Positions 1 to 8,768 of a stretch of DNA of 64,000 nt are shown here, in pieces. The DNA is from Dactylosporangium vinaceum (GTDB lineage: Bacteria; Actinomycetota; Actinomycetes; Mycobacteriales; Micromonosporaceae): assembly GCF_019904175.1 (NCBI RefSeq), contig NZ_CP061913.1:5208001-5272000 (forward strand), given 5' to 3'. The stretch's first letter is position 1. Each line of letters opens with the position of its first letter. The position numbers and the translations under genes were made by a program. The notes beneath the pieces are model-generated. The model was given only the letters and a program-made list of their open reading frames with translations, was not told where the DNA came from and searched no databases.

Positions 1-30
1 GCGTTCGTCACCGCCGGCGGCGCCCGGGTG

Positions 31-984
31 TCACGGCTGGGCGTAGGGGCTGGCCCACTCGTGGCCGTCGGGCGCGTCGAGGCGTTCGACCTGGTCCGCG
101 CTCAGCTTCAGCGCCACCCCGTCCAGCGCGGCGTCGAGCTGGTGCAGCTTGCTCCCGCCGAGCATCGGCCGGATGCCGCGCCCGGCGAGCCACGCGAGGA
201 CGACCTGGCCCCGCGTCGCGCCCGTCTCCGCCGCGACCGCGTCGAGTGCGGCCAGGCGGGCCTCGTTGCCGCTGTGGGAGTACACCTGCGGAATCTCTTT
301 GCCTGGATTGTCATAAGCCCCGGACAGCAGTGGTGTGTACGCCCACAGCTCCATCCCGTGCGCGGAGGCGTAGTCGACCTGCTCGTCACTGAGCACGCCG
401 AACCGGTGCGCGACGCCGGGTGGCAGCGTGCCCGGCCGCGGCCGCAGATAGGTGGCGTTGAGCTGGAACGCGTCGAACGCTTTGCCGCCGCTCGCCCGGG
501 CGTGGACGCGCCCGCGTTCGGTGAGCCAGGCGGGGAAGTTGGACACGCCGACCCGCGCGGTCGCCAGCCCGCTCAGCGCGTCCACCGTCGCCTCGATCGG
601 GACCGAGCGGTCCTCCTGGTGCAGCCACAGCATGTCCACCCGATCGACGCCGAGCCGGTCCAGGCTCCCCGCGAACGCGGCCCGCACGGCGTCCGGCGCG
701 AGCCCCTCCCGCCGGTCCGGCCACGACCCGGGCTCGATCGGCTCGGCGCCGAGCTTGGTGGCCAGCTTGACGCGCTCGCGTACCCCGGGCCGGGCCGCCA
801 GCCACCGTCCGAGGACCCGCTCGCTGTCCCCGCCCCGCCCGTCGGCACTGGCCCAGAACGCATAGCAGTCGGCCGTGTCGATCCACTCGCCGCCCCGCTC
901 CACGAACCGGTCGAGCAGCGCGAACGAGGTCTCCTCGTCAATGGTGGTCCCGAACATCATGGCCCCGAGCACCAGCTCCGTCAT
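31..984 (-). CDS. Aldo/keto reductase
   Basis: NAD(P)H-dependent oxidoreductase of the aldo/keto reductase superfamily (TIM barrel, cytoplasmic), about 317 residues, which is normal family length. Visible features are the early D-T-A-D-C-Y segment (catalytic Asp and Tyr), the W-L-H-Q-E strand (substrate-binding His), G-V-S-N-F, and a C-terminal G-G-S-K-L-H coenzyme-binding segment. I start at the ATG encoding MTELVLG; the nine upstream residues would run into the promoter. A MerR-type promoter lies immediately upstream, so the gene is probably induced by a small ligand or redox signal. Physiological substrate unknown. Confidence 0.9.
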   Translation of the reverse strand: MTELVLGAMMFGTTIDEETSFALLDRFVERGGEWIDTADCYAFWASADGRGGDSERVLGRWLAARPGVRERVKLATKLGAEPIEPGSWPDRREGLAPDAVRAAFAGSLDRLGVDRVDMLWLHQEDRSVPIEATVDALSGLATARVGVSNFPAWLTERGRVHARASGGKAFDAFQLNATYLRPRPGTLPPGVAHRFGVLSDEQVDYASAHGMELWAYTPLLSGAYDNPGKEIPQVYSHSGNEARLAALDAVAAETGATRGQVVLAWLAGRGIRPMLGGSKLHQLDAALDGVALKLSADQVERLDAPDGHEWASPYAQP

Positions 985-990
985 ACCGCG

Positions 991-1021
991 ACTCTGGCAC
1001 CTGGAGTGCACTCCAGGTCAA
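991..1021 (-). promoter_or_regulatory. MerR-type promoter with 20-bp palindromic operator
   Basis: On the minus strand a -35 TTGACC (1016-1021) and a -10-like CAGAGT (991-996) are separated by 19 bp instead of 17. The perfect 20-bp palindrome ACCTGGAGTGCACTCCAGGT (999-1018) fills the spacer. Over-long spacers holding a palindrome are the signature of promoters activated by MerR-family proteins. It drives the aldo/keto reductase; no MerR gene is visible nearby. Confidence 0.75.
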
Positions 1022-1039
1022 GCGGGCGCGGCCCGGGCG

Positions 1040-1606
1040 ATGTACCGTTTCGGCGATTCGATGTCGATGGCCGCCGGCTCGGCGGCCGGTCGGGAGCCTG
1101 CCGTGCCGCCGCGCCTTCGGACCGCCGTGCGGGCGGTCATCCTGGACGGGGACGACCGGGTCCTGCTCTGCCGGTTCGTCGCTCCCCATCCGGCCGTCCC
1201 GAGCGGCGCGCCGGGCGTCTGGGCTGCTCCGGGCGGCGGCATCGAGCCAGGCGAGGACCGGCTGTCCGCGCTGCGCCGGGAGCTTCGGGAGGAGACCGGC
1301 CTGGTCCTCGCCGCCGACCCGCCGCACGTCTGGCATCAGGTGGTCGTCGAAGCCGGCCACGCGCCCGGCTTCGACGGCATCGTCAACGACTACTTCCTGG
1401 TCCGCACCGCCCACTTCGAGCCGCGCGGCGCGTGCACCGCCGGCGAGCTCGCCGCCGAGCTCATTGCCGGCTTCCGATGGTGGCGGCCGGCCGAGATCGC
1501 CGGCTACGCCGGGCCCGACCTGTTCTCCCCGCGTGACCTGGCCGCGCTGCTGACCGGCCTGCTCGCGACCGGGGTGCCCGCCGACCCCGTGCCGATGGGC
1601 CTGTGA
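1040..1606 (+). CDS. Nudix hydrolase
   Basis: Cytoplasmic pyrophosphohydrolase of the Nudix superfamily. The Nudix box is complete: G-G-G-I-E-P-G-E-D, then R-E-L-R-E-E-T-G-L, with the metal-binding Glu pair in REEtG. The protein is about 188 residues, typical for single-domain Nudix enzymes. Open reading extends upstream to 875 but that part overlaps the divergent aldo/keto reductase and its promoter, so I start at ATG 1040; ATG 1061 is an alternative. Substrate (nucleotide sugar, oxidised NTP, other) cannot be told from sequence. Confidence 0.85.
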   Translation: MYRFGDSMSMAAGSAAGREPAVPPRLRTAVRAVILDGDDRVLLCRFVAPHPAVPSGAPGVWAAPGGGIEPGEDRLSALRRELREETGLVLAADPPHVWHQVVVEAGHAPGFDGIVNDYFLVRTAHFEPRGACTAGELAAELIAGFRWWRPAEIAGYAGPDLFSPRDLAALLTGLLATGVPADPVPMGL

Positions 1607-1674
1607 CAACGGGAAGCCTCACGTAGCATCTGTGGCGTTCGATCGTTCGGCGACGCGGCATCGGGGGCTCAGAC

Positions 1675-3885
1675 GTGGACGAAGAGCAGGCAGGCGCGGA
1701 CGTGACGGTCAACGCCGAGGGACCGGCCGACGCGGCAGCGGCCCCGCCGAAGCGGCGGCGGCTGCGCAGAGTGCTGCTCCGGTCGCTCATCGCGCTCGCC
1801 GTCCTCGCCGCACTGTGCGGCATCGGCGGCACCTACTACTTCGACTCCGTCGCGCTCCCCACGGATCTCACCCTCGCCCAGGCGACGACCATCTACTACG
1901 CCGACGGCACGACTGTCATGTCCCGCATCGGCGCGAACCGCACGCTCGTCGCCATCGGCCAGATTCCCGTCGACGTCCAGCACGCCGTCGTCGCCGCCGA
2001 GGACCCGTCGTTCTACAGCAACGAAGGTGTCGACTACCGCGACATGGTCGGCGCGGCCTGGAACCGCGTCTTCGGCGACGGCACCGAGGGCGCCGCGACG
2101 ATCAGCCAGCAGTACGCCCGCATCTGGGGCGACCTGCAGGGCGAGACCGCCTCCCGCAAGGCCCGCGAGTCGGTCATCGCGCTGAAGCTCAACGAGCAGT
2201 ACAGCAAAGACCAGATCCTCGAGATGTACCTCAACACCGTCTACTTCGGCCGCGGCGCCTACGGGATCGAGGCGGCGGCGCAGGGGTACTTCGGCAAGCC
2301 CGCGACGGACCTGACGCTCGCCGAGGGCCTGGTCCTGGCCGGCGTCCTCGACAAGCCCGGCGGCGAGGGCAAGGGCAGCCCGTTCGACCCGCGGGTCGAC
2401 GAGTCCCGGGCGCACGAGCGCTTCGACCAGATCAAGGGCCGCCTGCTCGACCTGGAGTTCGTGACCGCGGACCAGGCCCGGCAGCTGGCGTACCCGGCGA
2501 ACGTGCTCACGCTCGCCGAGGGCCGCTCCCGCTCGCTGAGCGCGGCCGGCCTGGACAAGGCCGAGGGCCTGATCGTGCACCACGTGCTCGGCGAGGTCGC
2601 CGCGCTCACCGACCCGCGGACCGGGAAGCTGCTCTACGCGGACACCGACCTCGACGGCAAGCAGCAGTTCGACCGGGTCCGCAACGGCGGACTGAAGATC
2701 GTCACCACGATCGACCCGGTGGTCCAGCGGGCGGCGGTGCGCGAGGCGAGCCGCAACATGGAGTCGAACCTGGCCGGGCAGCCGGACAACCTCCAGGCCG
2801 CGCTCGTGGCGGTCGAGCCGGGGACCGGTGCGGTCAAGGCCTACTACGGCGGTTACCAGGGCACCGGCTTCGACTACGCCGGCTACTACGCCGACCCGGT
2901 CCTGGGCGACGGCCAGGACTCCTGCTGCGGCGGCCACCCGGCCGGGGCGTCGTTCAACGTCTACGCGCTGGCGGCCGGGCTCATCGCCGGATACTCCACC
3001 GACTCCCGCTGGAACGGCGAGTCCCCGCAGGCGTTCCCGAACAGCGGCCGCGCCGGTGCGAACCCGGTCCGCAACATCGGCGGCCCGGCCGCCCCGCCCT
3101 GCGCCTCCCGCTCCGCGAAGTGGTGCACCCTCGAGGAGTCGGCCGCCCTGTCCCTGAGCACCCCGTTCTTCGCCCTGGCCGAGGCCGTCGGCCCCGACCG
3201 GGTCATCGACACCGCCCGCGCCGCCGGCATCAGCAGCCTCTGGGCGACTGTCGACGGCAAGGCCGAGAAGGTGGACCTGACGAAGGCGGACGGCAGGTCG
3301 CTGTACCCGAGGAGGTTCGGCACCGAGGTTGCGATCGGGCAGTACCCGGTGACGGTGCTCGACCAGGCCGCCGGCATGGCGACGTTCGCCGCGGGCGGCC
3401 AGGCCGCCCGCACGCACTTCCTGAAGGAGGTGTGGACGGCGGGCAAGAAGACCTACGCCGAGGTCGTCAACCCGGTCCGTATCCCCGGCTTCACCCCGCA
3501 GATGGCCGCGGACCTCAACGCCGCGCTCCAGGCCACTCCGCAGCGGTACAACCTGCGCCTGTCCGACAACCGCCAGACCGCGGGCATCGCCGGCACCTGG
3601 CAGTTCGGCGCCACCACCGACCCGGCCCACGCCTGGATGGCCGGCTACACCGCCTCCGACGACCGCTCCCGCGGCCTGGCGGTCGCCGTCTGGGTGGGCA
3701 ACAAGGCCGAGGAACGCAAGCTGGTCGACAAGCAGGGCCAGCCGGTCACCGGCCCCACGCTCCCCGCCACGATCTGGCGCGACTTCCTGGACACCGCCCT
3801 GACCGAGACCAAAGCGCCGGTCGCCACCTTCGCCCCGAAAGCCGGCGTGGGCGACAAGAAGGTAGGCAACGGCATCCAGCCCTGA
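1675..3885 (+). CDS. Class A penicillin-binding protein with degenerate transpeptidase domain
   Basis: Membrane-anchored peptidoglycan glycosyltransferase, 736 residues with a GTG start. It has a basic cytoplasmic tail, one membrane helix (about residues 33-52), a GT51 domain (about 70-250) and a penicillin-binding fold. GT51 motifs are intact: E-D-P-S-F with catalytic Glu109, G-A-A-T-I-S-Q-Q, S-R-K-A-R-E and K-D-Q-I-L-E-M-Y-L-N. In the transpeptidase domain all three motifs are altered: SxxK reads A425-S-F-N428, SxN reads S493-L-S495, and KTGT reads I638-A-G-T641. Glycan polymerisation is therefore expected but not acylation by D-Ala-D-Ala or beta-lactams. Related paralogues with an intact domain presumably lie elsewhere in the genome. 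Confidence 0.92.
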   Translation: MDEEQAGADVTVNAEGPADAAAAPPKRRRLRRVLLRSLIALAVLAALCGIGGTYYFDSVALPTDLTLAQATTIYYADGTTVMSRIGANRTLVAIGQIPVDVQHAVVAAEDPSFYSNEGVDYRDMVGAAWNRVFGDGTEGAATISQQYARIWGDLQGETASRKARESVIALKLNEQYSKDQILEMYLNTVYFGRGAYGIEAAAQGYFGKPATDLTLAEGLVLAGVLDKPGGEGKGSPFDPRVDESRAHERFDQIKGRLLDLEFVTADQARQLAYPANVLTLAEGRSRSLSAAGLDKAEGLIVHHVLGEVAALTDPRTGKLLYADTDLDGKQQFDRVRNGGLKIVTTIDPVVQRAAVREASRNMESNLAGQPDNLQAALVAVEPGTGAVKAYYGGYQGTGFDYAGYYADPVLGDGQDSCCGGHPAGASFNVYALAAGLIAGYSTDSRWNGESPQAFPNSGRAGANPVRNIGGPAAPPCASRSAKWCTLEESAALSLSTPFFALAEAVGPDRVIDTARAAGISSLWATVDGKAEKVDLTKADGRSLYPRRFGTEVAIGQYPVTVLDQAAGMATFAAGGQAARTHFLKEVWTAGKKTYAEVVNPVRIPGFTPQMAADLNAALQATPQRYNLRLSDNRQTAGIAGTWQFGATTDPAHAWMAGYTASDDRSRGLAVAVWVGNKAEERKLVDKQGQPVTGPTLPATIWRDFLDTALTETKAPVATFAPKAGVGDKKVGNGIQP

Positions 3886-5051
3886 CCCGGCACGCGCATC
3901 ACCGGCCGGCCGGCCACTGCCCCCGGCTCGTCGTGCTCCAGCGCGATGGCATCGTCGGAGAAGTACAGCGCGTGCACGTCGTAGGGGAACGGCACGGAGG
4001 CGTCGCCGAGTTCCCGGACACGGTCGAGCGGCTCCAGTCGCCGGGTCATACCGATCTTGACGATCCCGGGGCCGAATGCCCCGATGTTCGAGATGACGTA
4101 CACATAGCCGGCGCGGATGTTGGCGATGCGGTAGTCGTTGTCCTGGATGGCCTTGTCGATCTCGGCCAGCCGCCCGGCCAGCTCGGCCGCCTTGGCCTCG
4201 TCGCCGTTGGCCCGCAGCACGGTCAGGACACTCGCGTAGTGCGCCCGCTCCTTGTCCAGGCGCTCGCGCTCCGCCGCCAGCTCCTGCTCTGCGCGGCGCT
4301 GCTCGCGCAGGAGCTCCCGCTCCTCGCGGGCCCGCTCCCGCTCCTGCTGCGCCTTGACCTGGAAGTCCGCGGTCAGCTCCAGCTCGCGGATCCGCAGCGC
4401 GTGATACTGCGGGTTGATCCGCATCTCCATGATGACGCCGAGCTTCTCGATCGCGGTGACGGCCGACTCGAGGCGCTTCCTCGCGGTCGTGATGTTGCCC
4501 GCGCGCAGGGAGCGGACGCAGTTGTCAGCCTCCGCGTTGTACGCCCGCAACATGAGCCTGGACAGGTCCGCGACCATCTTGCGGCCCTTGGCGAGCGAGC
4601 CGGAAAAGGTGAACATGTCCGCGGCGAGCACCGCGTCGCCGGCCTTGATGATCCCGTCCATCTCGGCCTCGACGCCTCGGAGCCGCTCTTTGTAGGCGGC
4701 CGCGTCCTCGAGCGGATGGTGGTATCGGTAGATCCCCACGTCCTGCAGGACGCGCCTGTCGTCCAGCTCGACCAGGGCGTCGTCCGCCGCCCGCGTGGCC
4801 AGTGCGGCTTCGAGCTCGGCGATGCGGGCCAGCAGCGCGGCCCGGTCGTCGCCGCGCGGGTCGGGCCGCCGCGGTGCAGGCTCCGGCGCCGGGGCCACCG
4901 GCTCCGGGCCGGGCTGAGCCAGGTCGGGTGCCCACAGCGCCCACCCGGCGGGCGGCGGCGGCCACGCCGGGTCGGGCTTCCAGCCGGCGGGTGGCACCCA
5001 GCCGGCCGGTGGCCGCGGCCATCCCGGCGGCGGGTTGAACCGCACGGTCAC
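3645..5051 (-). pseudogene. DUF4041/T5orf172 (GIY-YIG-like) protein, 3'-truncated
   Basis: A GTG start at 5051 overlaps the upstream gene stop in a GTGA, so the two were translationally coupled. The protein starts with Pro/Trp-rich repeats of P-P-x-G-W type (about residues 3-40), continues with a DUF4041-like helical region and a long Glu/Arg coiled coil (about 240-300), then enters a T5orf172/GIY-YIG-like domain (A-G-Y-V-Y-V-I-S-N-I-G, V-K-I-G-M-T-R-R). The homology ends near 3935, just after D-D-A-I-A-L-E. The open frame then runs into the intergenic region and antisense to the penicillin-binding protein gene. The second half of the nuclease-like domain is missing, so I call it a decayed gene. 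Family assignment is from memory of motif patterns. Confidence 0.7.
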
Positions 5052-6060
5052 CGCCCCCGCACCCGCACGCCGGCACTGGAGTCCGCCGGCGCGAGGTCGA
5101 ACGGCGACTTGGACAGGGCCGCCCCGAGATGCAGGAGCGTGGCGTGCGGGACCACGTTCGCCAGGTCGAAGGCCGTGAAGGTGTCCCGGTCGGCGGCCAC
5201 GATCACGAGGGGCACCGCCTCGGGCAGCCCGGTCGCCGGGGCGATGGTCCGCGTGCTGACGGTGAGCGCGACGGAGCGGATCTTTCCGGCCCGGTCGGCC
5301 TCGAAGACCTCGTGGAGGGTGCGCACCGCCACCTGCCACACCGCGCCCGCGTACCGGTCCTTCTGCTGCTTCACCGGCAGCGTGGTGTGCGTGATCTCGT
5401 CGGCGGCCTTGACGTACCGGTACTCCTTGACCCGCGGGACCAGGCCCGGCTCCGGCACGACCGCATCGAGTGTGAGCTCGCGGGTGCCGATGTCGAACCG
5501 ATGCTCGTGCAGCACGGGGAAGGCGTCCGGGTAGACGGAGTTGGCCAGCACGACCCCGACATAGTCGCGAATGGCGGTCTCGACATCGAAGGCCAGCTCG
5601 TTGATGAACTGCGCGATGCGCCGATTGTGGGCGGCGGCGGATACGCCAGCGGCGGCATCGGGGGGACCGGTGTGCCGAGCGGTCCGGGGTCGAACGGCGG
5701 ATGCGTCACCGAGGTGAGCTTCAGCGACTCGAGGTCGACGAAGTCGTCGACGGCCAGCGTCGAGGCGAGCAGGCCGTCGATGTCGCCGTACAGCTGCGCC
5801 AGGTCGGCGTTCATCGCGGCCGCTTCCGCCGTGCGTGCCTCGACGTGCATGCGTGCGGCGACCCGCTGCGCCTCGGCCCGTTCGGCGGCGCCGGCCCGCG
5901 CCGCGGCGGCGGCCGCCCGCTCGAAGCTCACCCGGGCCCGCTCCATCTCCCGCTGCGCCGCGGCTTGGGCGCGGATGACGGCCGCCACCTGCTGGCGCCG
6001 CCGTCGCTCCGCCTGCTGGGCCTGATGGTTGAGCTCCGCGAAGAAGCCGCGTCGTGCCAC
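5048..6060 (-). pseudogene. Coiled-coil restriction-like (Mrr-type) protein, frameshifted
   Basis: The GTG start at 6060 follows a strong GGAGGTG site. The first reading frame encodes M-A-R-R-G-F-F-A-E-L, a long Ala/Arg/Glu coiled coil and a Pro-rich linker (to about 5640). A second frame, from about 5640 to the stop at 5048, encodes a conserved-looking C-terminal domain with N-S-V-Y-P-D-A-F-P, V-K-E-Y-R-Y-V-K and V-K-Q-Q-K-D-R-Y. The switch lies in the CCGCCGCCGCCC run near 5633-5645. Similar actinomycete proteins, annotated as restriction endonuclease-like and paired with T5orf172 genes, are one continuous protein and, as I recall, have a longer middle part. A real frameshift or deletion, or a sequencing error in the repeat, would explain this. 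Confidence 0.65.
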
Positions 6061-6232
6061 CGCACCTCCCGGTGATCCGGTGCATCGTGGCGCCATCCTT
6101 GCAGTCGGCGTCGCGTGCGTTGAGCCCAATTCGCAGCGTCGGGCGATTCGGGCGATGGCCCGTCATCCGACGGGACGACGCGTTCCGGGATTGCCTGCTC
6201 CGCGGTGGGCGGGCGGCGCGGGCCGGAGCAAG

Positions 6233-6238
6233 TAGGCT
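6233..6238 (+). promoter_or_regulatory. -10 element of a leaderless transcript
   Basis: TAGGCT lies 6 nt before the GTG start of the MarR gene, and there is no ribosome-binding site. This spacing is the actinobacterial leaderless pattern (TANNNT, about 6-7 nt, start codon). Confidence 0.55.
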
Positions 6239-6244
6239 CAGAGG

Positions 6245-6754
6245 GTGAGTGAACCCGCCTCCGGCCTCAACTCCGAGCAGCTCGGCGCGTTTTTCGCGCT
6301 CATGGAGGTCGGCAGCCTGCTGCAGTATGCGGTCGACGAGCATCTGCGGGCCGACGGGGACCTCAGCTGGGTGCAGTTCCAGATTTTGGCCCGCCTCGCG
6401 CTGAACGCGCCCGAGGGGCGGCTGCGGATGACGGACCTGGCCGACGGGGTGGTGTACAGCCGCAGCGGGCTCACCTACCAGGCGGGGCTGCTGGACAAGC
6501 GCGGCCTGATCACCCGGGCGCCGTCGCCGGACGACGAGCGCAGCGTGATCGTGACCGTGACCGACGCGGGGCGGGCGCTCGTCGCCAAGGTGCTGCCGGG
6601 CCACGTCGAGCAGCTCCAGCGGCTGCTGTTCGCGCCGATGGGCGGCGACGACCTGGATGTGCTCGGCGAGGTGCTCGGGCGGGTCCGCGACCACATGCGG
6701 GCCAACCCGCCCCGCTCGGCGCGGCCGCGGGCCGGGCGCAACCGGGCCGGCTGA
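6245..6754 (+). CDS. MarR family transcriptional regulator
   Basis: DNA-binding winged helix-turn-helix protein of 169 residues. The N-terminal dimerisation helix is followed by the wHTH (about residues 55-110) with R-M-T-D-L-A-D-G-V-V-Y-S-R-S-G-L-T-Y as recognition region and the wing D-E-R-S-V-I-V-T-V-T. MarR proteins usually repress a neighbouring gene and release DNA on ligand binding or oxidation. The gene lies upstream of, and co-directional with, the quinone oxidoreductase gene whose promoter carries two palindromes. It is the obvious candidate to bind there, but this is inference. The C-terminal tail is Arg-rich and unstructured. Confidence 0.88.
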   Translation: MSEPASGLNSEQLGAFFALMEVGSLLQYAVDEHLRADGDLSWVQFQILARLALNAPEGRLRMTDLADGVVYSRSGLTYQAGLLDKRGLITRAPSPDDERSVIVTVTDAGRALVAKVLPGHVEQLQRLLFAPMGGDDLDVLGEVLGRVRDHMRANPPRSARPRAGRNRAG

Positions 6755-6900
6755 GGCGGCAGACCGGGCAGAGTCGTCCGGGCGGAGTCGTCCGGGCAGA
6801 TGCTCGCCGCGCGGGCAAGCGGCAGCGGCTGATCGACCTGGCCTGAGTACCGCCGCCATGCAGCGGGCGGCGCTGTCGCCCGGCTCACATTATCATCCAG

Positions 6901-6955
6901 TTGCTTCGAATCCGAAGCGTGCTATGGTCAGAAAGTGCTTCAAATGCGAAGCACT
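6901..6955 (+). promoter_or_regulatory. Promoter with twin palindromic operators
   Basis: Operator 1 is GCTTCG-AATC-CGAAGC (6903-6918). Operator 2 is AGTGCTTC-N6-GAAGCACT (6934-6955). Their centres are 34 bp apart and they share the consensus GCTTC(N)AAT(N)CGAAGC. A promoter -35 TTGCTT (6901-6906), 16 bp, -10 TATGGT (6923-6928) is embedded, so operator 1 blocks polymerase at -35 and operator 2 lies over the transcript start. Confidence 0.75.
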
Positions 6956-6978
6956 AACGAGCAGGGATGAGGCAGATC

Positions 6979-7902
6979 ATGAAGGCAGTGCGGTTTCACG
7001 AGTACGGCGACCCGGGCGTCCTGCGGTACGAGGACGTGCAGCGGCCCGTCCCCGGCGCCGGGCAGGTGCTGATCCAGGTCGCCGCGACCTCCTTCAACGG
7101 GGTCGACGGCAACATCCGCGGGGGCTTCATGCAGGGCCCGATCCCGGTGGCGCTGCCGCACACGCCCGGCATCGACGTGTCCGGCACCGTCGCCGAGCTG
7201 GGGGAGGGCGTCACCGCCGTCGCGGTCGGCGACACGGTGGTCGGGTTCCTGCCGATGGCGGGCGACGGCGCGGCCGCCGAGTTCGTCGTGGCCCCGGCCG
7301 AGATCCTCGCCCCCGCGCCGAGCACCGTCCCGCTCGCCGACGCGGCGGCGCTGCCGACCGTCGGGCTCACCGCGTTCCAGGCACTGTTCGAGCACGCCGG
7401 GCTGACGGCCGGCCAGCGCGTGCTGATCAACGGGGCCGGCGGGGCGGTCGGCGGCTACGCCGTGCAGCTGGCCAAGCGGGCCGGCGCGTACGTGATCGCG
7501 GTCGCCGGCCCCAACAGCGCCGCCGGCGCCAAGGCCAACGGGGCCGACGAGGTCGTCGACCACACCACCGGCACCGCCCGGACCACCGTCGACGCGGTGC
7601 TCAACCTGGCCCCCGTCGAGCCGGCCCGGCTGGCCGCCCTGCTCGACCTGATCCGGAGCGGCGGCGTGCTCGTCAACACGACCGTCTGGATGCCGGCGCC
7701 GTCCGACGAGCAGCGCGGCGTGCGCGGCATCGACCTCTTCGTCCGCAGCGACGCCGAGCAGCTGGCCCGGCTGGTCGCCCTGGTCGACGCGGGCGAGCTG
7801 CGCATCGACGTCGCCCAGCGGGTCCCGCTGGCCGAGCTGGCCGCCGTCCACGCCCAGGCGGCCGCGGGCACCCTGCCCGGCAAGACCGTCATCGTCGCGT
7901 AA
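6979..7902 (+). CDS. Zinc-independent quinone oxidoreductase (MDR superfamily)
   Basis: NADPH-dependent quinone/enone reductase of the medium-chain dehydrogenase family, about 307 residues. A GroES-like N-terminal half is followed by a Rossmann domain with the nucleotide-binding stretch G-A-G-G-A-V-G-G-Y (about residues 155-163). The Cys/His ligands of the structural and catalytic zinc sites are absent, as in QOR/zeta-crystallin types. I start at MKAVRF, the usual family start; an in-frame ATG 12 nt upstream is possible. The twin operators upstream imply tight repression and induction by a reactive ligand. Confidence 0.88.
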   Translation: MKAVRFHEYGDPGVLRYEDVQRPVPGAGQVLIQVAATSFNGVDGNIRGGFMQGPIPVALPHTPGIDVSGTVAELGEGVTAVAVGDTVVGFLPMAGDGAAAEFVVAPAEILAPAPSTVPLADAAALPTVGLTAFQALFEHAGLTAGQRVLINGAGGAVGGYAVQLAKRAGAYVIAVAGPNSAAGAKANGADEVVDHTTGTARTTVDAVLNLAPVEPARLAALLDLIRSGGVLVNTTVWMPAPSDEQRGVRGIDLFVRSDAEQLARLVALVDAGELRIDVAQRVPLAELAAVHAQAAAGTLPGKTVIVA

Positions 7903-7993
7903 CGAGCACGTCCGATGCCGGACGGCAGCGCCATCACGGTGGCCGGCGCGACGGCACCCCGGGCGGCGCGGCCGCGCGGGCACTGCCGGCGAC

Positions 7994-7999
7994 TAGGGT
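7994..7999 (+). promoter_or_regulatory. -10 element of a leaderless transcript
   Basis: TAGGGT sits exactly 6 nt before ATG 8006 and no Shine-Dalgarno is present. Confidence 0.55.
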
Positions 8000-8005
8000 T
8001 GACGG

Positions 8006-8593
8006 ATGCCGCTGCTCGGGCCGCTCGACCCGCTGCCCTACCGGCCGCGGCGGGTGATCGTGGCCGGGCCGTCCGGGGCGGGGAAGACGACGCTGGCCCG
8101 GGGGATCTCGGCGGTGCTCGGGATCGTGCACGTCGAGCTCGACGGGCTCTACCACGGGGCCGACTGGGTGCCGCGGCCGGAGTTCCTCGAGGATGTGTAC
8201 CGGTTCACGGCTGCGCCGCAGTGGGTGACCGAGTGGCAGTACAGCGCGGTCCGGGGGCACCTGGCGCAGCGGGCCGAGCTGGTGGTGTGGCTGGACTTCT
8301 CGCGGTTCCGGGTGATGCGGCAACTGGTCCGTCGCACGGTGCGGCGGCGGGTGCGGCGGGAGGTGCTGTGGAACGGCAACGTGGAGCCGGGGCTGTGGAC
8401 CGTCGTCACCGATCCCGAGCACGTGCTCAGGTGGTCGTGGACGTCACACCATCGGACGCCGGTGCGGGTGCGCGAGCTGCTCGAGCGCCGGGCCGACCTG
8501 CCCGTCGTGCGGCTGCGCAGCCACACCGAGTCGCGGCGCTGGCTCGGCGGGCCGCTCCGGGAGGCGCGCGGCACCGCGCCCGCACAGGGGTGA
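8006..8593 (+). CDS. P-loop kinase-like ATP-binding protein
   Basis: A 195-residue P-loop NTPase resembling adenylate kinase/topology-modulation-like small kinases. The Walker A G-P-S-G-A-G-K-T-T occurs at about residues 21-29, followed by a strand ending V-E-L-D-G-L-Y-H (substrate-side Asp). A hydrophobic strand A-E-L-V-V-W-L-D-F-S-R has the Walker-B character, and there is an Arg-rich lid with R-R-T-V-R-R-R-V-R-R. Nucleotide or small-molecule phosphorylation is likely, substrate unknown. Monocistronic and apparently leaderless. Confidence 0.8.
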   Translation: MPLLGPLDPLPYRPRRVIVAGPSGAGKTTLARGISAVLGIVHVELDGLYHGADWVPRPEFLEDVYRFTAAPQWVTEWQYSAVRGHLAQRAELVVWLDFSRFRVMRQLVRRTVRRRVRREVLWNGNVEPGLWTVVTDPEHVLRWSWTSHHRTPVRVRELLERRADLPVVRLRSHTESRRWLGGPLREARGTAPAQG

Positions 8594-8768
8594 GCGTCGC
8601 CGGCGGGGCCTGAGGCGGGCGGGCGGCGGCACCCAGCCGGGTCACAGCGTCCGCCCAGGGAGCCGGGAAGTTCGCCCCGTACCCATGAGTCATGCGACGC
8701 ATCACCCTCCGGCTCCGGCCGATCCTCACCCGCGAGACGATCGCCGCGCTCGACGCGGCGCACCTGTC

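Noticed and set aside
875..1039. N-terminal extension of the Nudix protein
   Set aside because: It would overlap the divergent aldo/keto reductase start and the MerR-type promoter, and the residues are low-complexity.
1632..5534. Very long plus-strand frame of over 1,200 codons
   Set aside because: It is an alternative-frame shadow of the penicillin-binding protein gene and the antisense of the coiled-coil genes; its composition is Arg/Pro/Gly noise and it has no motif.
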